64,000 nt of DNA from assembly GCA_019240125.1 (NCBI GenBank), contig JAFAYW010000294.1:1-64000 (forward strand). The letters are read 5' to 3'. The first letter of the stretch is position 1. Each line of letters starts with the position of its first letter. The notes under the pieces were generated by a model. It was not told the DNA's origin and searched no databases. It was given only the letters and a program-made list of their open reading frames with translations. The stretch is from Alphaproteobacteria bacterium. Lineage in GTDB: Bacteria; Pseudomonadota; Alphaproteobacteria; ATCC43930; CGMCC-115725. The translations under genes were made by a program, and so were the position numbers. Shown piece after piece: positions 37,298 to 45,418 of the stretch.

Positions 37298-39991
37298 ATG
37301 GCAGCGACGCGATATCTTTCCCCGTTAGTAGCAGTCGCCGAGGCGTCGCGGCAGCGCTATGCGGCTTACGTAATTCGCCGCGCCGATGCACGGCGCGACC
37401 GGGGTGATTTTGCCCGCGCGGCCGGACTTTATCTTCGTGCCGTCGCGCTCGATCCGCGCCGGCCGGAAATCCGGGTCCAGCTTGGCCATATGCTGAAGGA
37501 ACTGTCGCGGTTTCAGGAGGCAGAAGCGGCCTATCGTCAGGCTTTGGCCATGGCGTCCGACGATGCGGACAGTCATCTGCAGCTTGGCCATCTGATGAAA
37601 CTTCTGGGCCGGCTCGACGAGGCAATAGCGGCTTATCGAAGCGCGCAATTGCTGGATCCTGAGGATGGCGCCGCCGCCGCGGAGCTGGCGGTGCTGGGAG
37701 TTTGCCCATCGGACGAACCGGAGCAAGCTGAGCGCTTCAAATTGCAAGCCCGCATCCGCAACGCGGATCGGCTGCGCGATGCCCACAAACCGGAGGAAGC
37801 GGCCGAAGCCTACAAAGTGGTGCTCGAAACGTCGCCCGATTTGATCGACATTCGCATTCAATATGGCAACATGCTGAAGGATGCCGGCCGCGTCGCCGAA
37901 GCCGAGACCGCGTACCGCACGGCGCTGGCCCAACGCCCCGATCTTGCCGAGATCAATCTGCAGCTCGGCCACGCGCTGAAGTTGCAGGGCAAACGAGACG
38001 ATGCGCTCGCGGCTTACCGGCGTGCCGCGGCATTGCAACCATCGCTCGAGGCGGCCTGGACGGAACTGCTCGGGTTCAACAGCGTGCAGCAACGCGATGC
38101 GCTTGAGTCGCGGCTGGCACGGGGCGGCGTCGAGGCGCTTCTCGGGGTTGCTGACGAGGTCGACAGGCTGGTGCGCGGCGTCGCCCGCCTCAACGAGGTC
38201 CTACCAAGCCTCTGCGCCCAGATCGGCTTTCCTCTATCAGCCTATGACCGGTTTCGCCGAATTTACGATGTGCCACCGCCTCCTGAAACCAGTCCAACAC
38301 CCCGGATCGCGATCCTGCTGTCGGCGACCGGGTGCGAATTGGAAGCGCTTCAGCTGATCATCGCCTCCGTTGTCGCCCAGAACTATCAGGCCTGGCAGCT
38401 TTATGTGATCGGCAGCGATGTCCGTCACCGCGCGATTGTGGAACGAGCCGGCGCCGGCGACGGTCGTCTTACCTGGGTGTCGAAAACGCACGATCACCCG
38501 GTCCCGGTCGCGGAGTGCCGATCCGCGCTGAAGCTGTCGGCGGACTGGTTTTTGTTTTTGGCGCCCGATTATGGGCTGCACCCTCATGCGCTGGGATGGT
38601 TCGCCGCAGTCGCCGGTCAGGTTCAGGCGCACGCCTTTGTCATGGACGAGGAAACACTCACCTATTCAGCGACGAGTACACCGACACGCTGCGAACCGCA
38701 CCTGCGGCAGGCGGTCGATTTCGACACATTGCTCGAGCACAACCCCTATGGCGACACGGTCCTGGTCGAGGCTGGCGCCTATCGCAAAGTCGCCGCGGAT
38801 CTGTCACTCGACGCGCTCATCACGGCCCGGCATTCGTTGCTGTTGCAGCTCGCCGCTACCGGTACAGTGGGACATTTGCCGCTCCCGTTGGTCGCTCGAC
38901 TTGTGGCGACCGGAGACAGCAATGGCGACACTTCGGCCAGACGCGGCGATTGGCGCAAGCAGGTCATCCATCCCGTTCTCGACGTTACACGGCCGAGTGG
39001 CAACGGGCAGCAACGTGGTCTTGAAGTGATCTCCCAGGAAGATCGGCATGCAACGATCACCGTTATCGTGCCGACCCGCGACAACGCCGGCGATGTTATG
39101 GATCTTGTCGAGAGCCTGCGGCGCTCGGCGGACCGCGTCGATAGCCATAACGTCATCATCCTTGATAATGGCAGCCGGCGGCCCGAGACCCTCGCGATCC
39201 TCGAGAGTTTGGGGAACGCTCCGGATATCGAAGTCGTCCGTATGGATGAACCCTTCAACTGGTCGCGGTTGAACAACCGGGCAGCAGCCATGAGCCGCGC
39301 GGACCTCCTGGTCTTTGCCAACGATGACACGCTGATGTTGAGCAAAGGCTGGGACCGGCAATTGCGCCTATTGCTGGGGCGGGGTGAGGTGGGCGCGGTT
39401 GGCGCGCGGCTGCTGTACCCTGACGGGTCCCTGCAGCATGGCGGGATCATTCTGGGATCGATCGATATCGATGCGCATGACGGCCGTCACGAACCCGGTG
39501 CCAGCGCCGGCCCTTGCCATCGTTGGCAGGTGACGCGGGCAGTCAGCGCGGTGACGGGTGCCTTTCTCGCGGTCCGCCGCGAGTTGTTCGAGACCGCCGG
39601 CGGCTTTGACGAGATCAACCTGACCGTCGCCTATAGCGATATCGACTTTGCCCTGAAGCTGCGCGCGCTCGGCCATAAGATTTTGTGGACGCCGCACATC
39701 ACCCTGCGACACTTCGAGTCCAAGAGTCGAGGGCTCGACCATCTTGACCGGGAGAAAAGCGCGCGCCTTCAGGCCGAGCGAATGTTCATGCGGCAGCGCT
39801 GGGGAAATGCCCTGGACACCGACCCGACGGTCAATCCGACCTGGCATTCCGCGGAGACACCATTCAAGTTGATCTCCGCCCCCTCGGACGCCCGGCTGTG
39901 GCGACATATACAGCTCTGCGCTGCCGCCAATCCCTGGTTGCCTGCTCCCGCCATTGACTTTACGGATACCCGCGTCCGCGCCGCCGAATAA
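37298..39991 (+). CDS. TPR-containing glycosyltransferase family 2 protein
   Basis: ORF 36941..39991; likely start MAATRYLSPLVAVAEA at 37298. TPR repeats (QLGHMLKELSRFQEAEAAYRQAL), then GT2 motifs ITVIVPTRDNAGDVMDLVESLRRS...DIEVVRMDEPFNWSRLNNRAAAMSRADLLVFANDDT. Confidence 0.9.
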   Translation: MAATRYLSPLVAVAEASRQRYAAYVIRRADARRDRGDFARAAGLYLRAVALDPRRPEIRVQLGHMLKELSRFQEAEAAYRQALAMASDDADSHLQLGHLMKLLGRLDEAIAAYRSAQLLDPEDGAAAAELAVLGVCPSDEPEQAERFKLQARIRNADRLRDAHKPEEAAEAYKVVLETSPDLIDIRIQYGNMLKDAGRVAEAETAYRTALAQRPDLAEINLQLGHALKLQGKRDDALAAYRRAAALQPSLEAAWTELLGFNSVQQRDALESRLARGGVEALLGVADEVDRLVRGVARLNEVLPSLCAQIGFPLSAYDRFRRIYDVPPPPETSPTPRIAILLSATGCELEALQLIIASVVAQNYQAWQLYVIGSDVRHRAIVERAGAGDGRLTWVSKTHDHPVPVAECRSALKLSADWFLFLAPDYGLHPHALGWFAAVAGQVQAHAFVMDEETLTYSATSTPTRCEPHLRQAVDFDTLLEHNPYGDTVLVEAGAYRKVAADLSLDALITARHSLLLQLAATGTVGHLPLPLVARLVATGDSNGDTSARRGDWRKQVIHPVLDVTRPSGNGQQRGLEVISQEDRHATITVIVPTRDNAGDVMDLVESLRRSADRVDSHNVIILDNGSRRPETLAILESLGNAPDIEVVRMDEPFNWSRLNNRAAAMSRADLLVFANDDTLMLSKGWDRQLRLLLGRGEVGAVGARLLYPDGSLQHGGIILGSIDIDAHDGRHEPGASAGPCHRWQVTRAVSAVTGAFLAVRRELFETAGGFDEINLTVAYSDIDFALKLRALGHKILWTPHITLRHFESKSRGLDHLDREKSARLQAERMFMRQRWGNALDTDPTVNPTWHSAETPFKLISAPSDARLWRHIQLCAAANPWLPAPAIDFTDTRVRAAE

Positions 39992-40036
39992 GCCGTCCCA
40001 AGGCTGAGCCGCGCAAAAACGTTGAGGCTTATCAAG

Positions 40037-43000
40037 ATGCGAGTTCTGGCTGGCCTCCGGCCGCCGGCGACCCTGCGCGATGTCCTGAGGCGAGGCGACG
40101 CGGCAAATCGACGACAGGCGTGGAGCGAAGCGGAAGCGGCCTATCGGGAAGCGCTGGCGCGCGACCCAACTCTGGCTGCGATCTGGGTTCAATACGGGCA
40201 TGCTCTTAAGGAGCAGGGCAAGTTACACGAGGCAGAGGAGGCATACCGCCGGTCGCTGGCGTTGCGGGCGGATGTGGCCGATACGCACCTGCAACTCGGT
40301 CATGTCCTGAAATTGCGGCAGCGCCCGGACGAGGCGGCCGACGCTTATCTTTCGTCCTATCGCCTCGACGGCGCCTTGCCCTATCCGGCCCTCGAACTAT
40401 CAACGCTCGACGTCGCCCTTCCGGCGACGCCGCCGCGCTCCAGTGATCAGGCCGGCGCGGCTCCGGCTGCCCAAAACGCCGCCTCCCATTCCGCCGAAGA
40501 GGCCACCAGCTGTCCGGTTTGTACAAAGTTGGCAGCCGAATATGGACTAAACCCGGATGTCCTGAGGTTATTCGACGCTCGTTACTACTTCTATGCGCAT
40601 GCCGCGGTCAGGCAGGCTGTCGGCACACCGAATGTGCATGCGTGCTTGGCTCATTTCTGCCAAGTGGGCATTCGTTCCCTTTATACATTCGCGCCCGACT
40701 TGCAGTTCGACGCCTCCTTTTACAGCGAAACCTATATCGGGTATCAGATTACGGCCGAAAATGCCTATTGGCATTGGCTTGGTGTCGGTATTGGGAGATC
40801 GGCGTTACCAAACCCGGAGAGTTGGGTCCGTGATCTCCTTGATGATCCGAGGATCTCACTGCGTGGCATTGACTTCGATTTGTATAGGGGATTCTTCTAT
40901 CCCACTGAAGTCAAAGTTCGATGGGTTGATCTGTTTACGCGGTTCGTTGATGAGGACATTTTACGGCCTGGTCCACATCTTCCGATAACTGCCGAGACAG
41001 TCGAGTTCTTCATTGCCGTAGCGGGCCGCTTCGAGTTCAAAGAAGAATACGACTCCGCTGCCCGCCTCTATGGTCGAGTTCTATTGGATGTACCGCAGCA
41101 CCGGCGAGGTCTCGACAGATATGCCAAATTCCTGATTGGTCGCCAACAGTTCCTGGAGGCCCTTCAACTATATAACAAGGCGGCCAAGAATCATCCGAAG
41201 ACACCGCCACGGTTGCTCGGGCAGGCGCAATGCTATGAGGCGCTCGGAGATTATCAGAATGCGTTGCGCATTTTACGGGATGGCCAGGTCCATTTCCCGG
41301 CAGTACCCGATTTTCTTGACCGCCTCCGGGCCCTCAGCGACAAGTTCCTGCACCAGCGGTGGAATGAAGGAATTGCGCTTGGCGTGCAAGGCGAAGACGA
41401 CCGCACCCAGCAACTGTTACACGATGCCTGTGCATTTCTGGTAGGCCTTATTCCAATATCGGACTGTCTGCCCATCGGTGAAATCAAGTCAGTTGCCATT
41501 GTGGGTGTGCACAGCGTGCCGCAATGTTACTTCTATCGTATTGAACAAAAGACAGAGCAGCTTGAGGCAGCCGGGTATCAGGTGGAAGTATTCGACGTCG
41601 ATCACGACTTGCTCAAATTTTTTGAACGCCTTCAAGTATTTGATGCTGTTATTTTCTACCGTGTGCCGGCTTGGGGCAAGGTTATTGAAGCCGTCACACG
41701 GGCGCGCGAGCTCGGTTGTGCCACATTCTACGATATGGATGATCTGATCTTCACGGACGAAGATTTCCCCGACCGATTTGAGAGCTTCGGGGGATTGATA
41801 AGCCGTGAAGACCATGTCGGTCTGAAATTGGGTGTGCCGCTTTACCGCACGGCAATGTCGCTGTGCGACTACGGGATCGCCTCAACACCGTTGCTTGCCA
41901 GGCAAATGGCGGGGGTAGTGCGAACGGGGAGGGTGTATGTACATCGTAACGGATTCGGTAGAACTCACGAACGCTATGCCGCCGATGCAACGGCGCGGCC
42001 AGACAACGACCGCGTGATCATCTTCTACGGCTCGGGTACGAAGTCACATAAGGAGGATTTCCAGGAACTTGTACAGCCCGCGCTGATTGAAGCCGTCAGG
42101 CGACACGGTGATCGGATCAAGATCGTCTTGGCGGGCTATAATGTCCTTACAGAGGAACTACGCTCTATCGAAGACAATCTCTGCCTGATCGATCCGCTAT
42201 GGGATTACCACGAATATTGGGCTGTCCTTCGCAATGTCGATATCAATCTGGCGGTCCTCAAGCCAAATTTGATGACGGATTGCAAAAGCGAAATCAAGTG
42301 GCTCGAGGCGGCGTTGTTCGGGGTGCCATCGATTGTAAGCGGCTCCGCGGTTTACCGCGATATCGTCGACCCCGGCAGCAGCGGGCTCATCTGTGACACG
42401 GTGGACGACTGGATCGCGGCGTTGGAGCTGTTGATCAACGATCCTGAACGCCGGCGCGAGATCGGCGACACTGCCAGGCGGCGCGTCATAGCCGATTATG
42501 GATTGGACCGCATGAGCTACAATCTCAGGCGGATCATGGACGACGTTGCCAGACCTCCTGCGCGCGTCCGACCGGTAATCCTGATTGTAAATGTGTTTTA
42601 TCCGCCGCTGCGGATTGGTGGTGTGACACGTCTGGTCGAGGATCATGTCGCCCGGTTTCGTGACAAATACGCCAGTGAGTTCGATGTGGAGATATTCACC
42701 ACGCACATCGAGGCGGGAGAGGAATACAAGCTCAAAGCCTATGTTCAGGATGGCGTGAGAGTGGTCAGCATGGGGCTGCGTTCTGCCCCCGATGCCGATG
42801 CTCCGATTGATGATGTGTCGGCGTCGAGTATCTTCGACAAATTTCTGGAAACCAAGGAATTTTCCCTGGTTCACTTCCACTGCATTCAAGGGTTGACTGC
42901 GTCTATTGTTGAGGCGACACGCGAAAGAGCCATACCTTATATTATATCGCTCCACGATGGCTGGTGGATATCAGAGTATCAGTTCATCGTGGACCGTAGT

Positions 43001-43786
43001 GGAGCATCCGTCCTGTACAAATACGATGATCCGATCGCCGTCTTAGAGTCGCAGGGAGTCAGCGCGTATACGCGCCTGATGAAGCTGCGGCGGCCGCTGT
43101 TCGGCGCATCAGCTTTGTTTGCCGTTTCAGCAAAACTTGCGCAACTTTACACGGACTGTGGCGTACCGAACGTTTCGGCGATTGAGAACGGCATTAGCGA
43201 TTTGCCGCGTGTGGAGCGCAGGCGGTCATCCGACGCTCGCGTCCGACTCGGGTTTGTCGGCGGCCTGGTCAACGCAAAAGGATTTGACTTGATCCGATAC
43301 GCGCTGTTGGCGGGGAACTATCGACATCTTCGTCTATGCGTCGTCGAGACGGCGCGCGACCCGGGTGATGTAAGGAGCGAAACCTGGAACACCACACCGG
43401 TCGATTTCATTCCCAAGGTGACAGAGGCGGAGATCGGGCAGCTCTACGGTAATATCGATGTATTGCTGGCTCCGTCCGTCTGCATTGAGAGCTATGGTCT
43501 GGCAACCCGCGAAGCGTTGCATTTTGGGTGTTGGGTTATTGCTTCCGATCGCGGCAGCATCGGGGATTGCGTTACGGAAGGGCAGAACGGCTTTGTCATC
43601 GACGTGTCGGATCCGGCGGCGTTGATCAACATCCTTCGCCTGATCGATGACAGCCCCGAGCGCTTTCTGGAGCCGCCAGAACTGAACGTCGTTTTCCGTA
43701 AATCCTATGAACAGGCGGATGATCTCGCCGGTTTCTACAAGGGCATCATCGACAAGGCATCATCGGCCAGGGCATCGGCCGCATGA
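40037..43786 (+). CDS. Large multidomain TPR protein with two GT4-type glycosyltransferase modules
   Basis: N-terminal TPRs; first GT region (SVAIVGVHSVPQCYFYRIEQKTEQLEAAGY...LGCATFYDMDDLIF...INLAVLKPNLMTDCKSEIKWLEAALFGVPSIVSG), second GT4 region (ILIVNVFYPPLRIGGVTRLVEDHVARF...VLLAPSVCIESYGLATREALHFGCWVIASDRGSIGDCV). ORF 40022..43786. Confidence 0.9.
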   Translation: MRVLAGLRPPATLRDVLRRGDAANRRQAWSEAEAAYREALARDPTLAAIWVQYGHALKEQGKLHEAEEAYRRSLALRADVADTHLQLGHVLKLRQRPDEAADAYLSSYRLDGALPYPALELSTLDVALPATPPRSSDQAGAAPAAQNAASHSAEEATSCPVCTKLAAEYGLNPDVLRLFDARYYFYAHAAVRQAVGTPNVHACLAHFCQVGIRSLYTFAPDLQFDASFYSETYIGYQITAENAYWHWLGVGIGRSALPNPESWVRDLLDDPRISLRGIDFDLYRGFFYPTEVKVRWVDLFTRFVDEDILRPGPHLPITAETVEFFIAVAGRFEFKEEYDSAARLYGRVLLDVPQHRRGLDRYAKFLIGRQQFLEALQLYNKAAKNHPKTPPRLLGQAQCYEALGDYQNALRILRDGQVHFPAVPDFLDRLRALSDKFLHQRWNEGIALGVQGEDDRTQQLLHDACAFLVGLIPISDCLPIGEIKSVAIVGVHSVPQCYFYRIEQKTEQLEAAGYQVEVFDVDHDLLKFFERLQVFDAVIFYRVPAWGKVIEAVTRARELGCATFYDMDDLIFTDEDFPDRFESFGGLISREDHVGLKLGVPLYRTAMSLCDYGIASTPLLARQMAGVVRTGRVYVHRNGFGRTHERYAADATARPDNDRVIIFYGSGTKSHKEDFQELVQPALIEAVRRHGDRIKIVLAGYNVLTEELRSIEDNLCLIDPLWDYHEYWAVLRNVDINLAVLKPNLMTDCKSEIKWLEAALFGVPSIVSGSAVYRDIVDPGSSGLICDTVDDWIAALELLINDPERRREIGDTARRRVIADYGLDRMSYNLRRIMDDVARPPARVRPVILIVNVFYPPLRIGGVTRLVEDHVARFRDKYASEFDVEIFTTHIEAGEEYKLKAYVQDGVRVVSMGLRSAPDADAPIDDVSASSIFDKFLETKEFSLVHFHCIQGLTASIVEATRERAIPYIISLHDGWWISEYQFIVDRSGASVLYKYDDPIAVLESQGVSAYTRLMKLRRPLFGASALFAVSAKLAQLYTDCGVPNVSAIENGISDLPRVERRRSSDARVRLGFVGGLVNAKGFDLIRYALLAGNYRHLRLCVVETARDPGDVRSETWNTTPVDFIPKVTEAEIGQLYGNIDVLLAPSVCIESYGLATREALHFGCWVIASDRGSIGDCVTEGQNGFVIDVSDPAALINILRLIDDSPERFLEPPELNVVFRKSYEQADDLAGFYKGIIDKASSARASAA

Positions 43787-43929
43787 CGGCCAAGGCCGAT
43801 CCCGGCTGAAGACCGGCTAACGATTGGGCGATTGGGCGAGACTCGTTGCGTGTCCTGGGTCGCGCGGCGCTATCATGGTACGAACCAAGGGTGGCGGATC
43901 AGCCGAGGACCGGGGCGGGGAGGGAAACC

Positions 43930-44133
43930 ATGCCGATTGTCGAGGAGTACGGCGCGATTGCCAAACGGCTGCGTGAGCTCCAGACCGCATCTGCGAAGAG
44001 CGTCGACGTCATCTCAGACCTGGAGCACTGGCGCGACGCAGCGCGTGAAACCGCTCGTGTCTATGTCGAAACCCGGCGGCGCGGTCTAGTTACCGGTGCC
44101 CGGCGACACAGATTTCCACAACCGACCGACTGA
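43930..44133 (+). CDS. Small conserved-looking hypothetical protein
   Basis: MPIVEEYGAIAKRLRELQTASAKSVDVISDLEHWRDAARETARVYVETRRRGLVTGARRHRFPQPTD; preceded by purine-rich GGGGAGGGAAACC; embedded in ORF 43846..44133. Confidence 0.5.
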   Translation: MPIVEEYGAIAKRLRELQTASAKSVDVISDLEHWRDAARETARVYVETRRRGLVTGARRHRFPQPTD

Positions 44134-44236
44134 ACCAGAGGCGCCATGCCGCGGCGAAATGCGCTTGGCATAATCGCCCCACACTGAACCGGCTTGGGCG
44201 AAGGTGGCGCAAACAGCGGGAAATTCCCTGAAACGG

Positions 44237-45202
44237 TTATTCCGCCGCTGCGAGCATCTTGAGCTCTTCGGTCGCCGACAGGATCGGCACCCCCTCGATC
44301 GATTTTGACGGCTGGCCATCCACACCAACCAACGGTTTTCCGACCAAGGTCACGCGGTAGAGCTGGCGGTCAAAATCGGATTCGAAGATGTCGGTTGGCG
44401 CCAGATGCACAGTCGAGCGGTTGTCCCAGAACGCGATATCGCCAGCGTTCCACTTGAAGCGCACGGTGTATTCCGGCCGCGTCACGTGCTCCCACAGGAT
44501 TTCGAGGATTTTCTGGCTCTCGCGCGGAGTCAGGCCGACGATCGATTTGAGGAATGACGGGCTGACATAGAGGATGCGCTCGCCGGTTTCGGCGTGGACC
44601 GTCACGATCGGATGCTCGCTTTCGAGCGCGCGCCGCTTGACCCGGTTTTTGTACTCGTCGCTGCGATTGGTGTCGGCGGCGCGCGAGCCGAACTGGTGGA
44701 TGCCGCGCAGCCCGTCGACAAACGCGCGCATCACCGGCGACAGCGCCATATAGGCGGCGTTGAGGTTGGTCCAGAACGTGTCGCCGCCATAGGGCGGGAT
44801 CGTCACGCCGCGCAGGATCGAGGCCATCGGCGGATTGACCGCGGCGGTGATGTCGGCATGCCAGCCGGTCCACGGTGTCACCATCTGAGCCTTACGGTTT
44901 TCGTTGGCGAGCCGGTTCTTCGCGACCGAATAGATTTCCGGATGGTCATCGAGGTGACCGAGCACGGCGTGGCCGATCGTCGGCTCGCCAAATTGCCGCG
45001 CCATTGCGACATGCTGGGCGTGATCGAGGTGCTGGTTGCGGAAGAACACGACCTTCCATTTCAGAAAGGCGTCGCGAACCTCCTTCACCTGCTGCGCCGG
45101 CAGGGGCTTCGTCAGATCGACGCCGCGGATTTCCGCGCCGATATGCAGCGTGAGCGGGACAAGCTCGATGCTCTGGGGCTGCGTCTGTTGCAAAAGCGAC
45201 AT
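44237..45202 (-). CDS. TauD/TfdA family Fe(II)/2-oxoglutarate-dependent dioxygenase
   Basis: FFRNQHLDHAQHVAMARQFGEPTIGHAVLG; TGWHADITAAVNPPMASILRGVTIPPYGGDTFWTNLNAAY (HxD); DIAFWDNRSTVHLAPTD (distal His). Confidence 0.93.
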   Translation of the reverse strand: MSLLQQTQPQSIELVPLTLHIGAEIRGVDLTKPLPAQQVKEVRDAFLKWKVVFFRNQHLDHAQHVAMARQFGEPTIGHAVLGHLDDHPEIYSVAKNRLANENRKAQMVTPWTGWHADITAAVNPPMASILRGVTIPPYGGDTFWTNLNAAYMALSPVMRAFVDGLRGIHQFGSRAADTNRSDEYKNRVKRRALESEHPIVTVHAETGERILYVSPSFLKSIVGLTPRESQKILEILWEHVTRPEYTVRFKWNAGDIAFWDNRSTVHLAPTDIFESDFDRQLYRVTLVGKPLVGVDGQPSKSIEGVPILSATEELKMLAAAE

Positions 45203-45418
45203 CTGTGGTCTCCTCCATTCGCGGCGGTGACCGCACCGCGTTTTCGACAGATTGCGGCAATCGCCTGACTCGGCACAATAGGCCGCACCTCACAGCAGCC
45301 AAGCTATGTACGGGCGTCCGCCTTCAACGGAACCGGCTTGCTGCGGCGCACAATACTGTTGCGGCCACGAAATCAATCTCTAACCTGCTGGGAAACCGGG
45401 GTAGAGGCGGCGAGCAAT

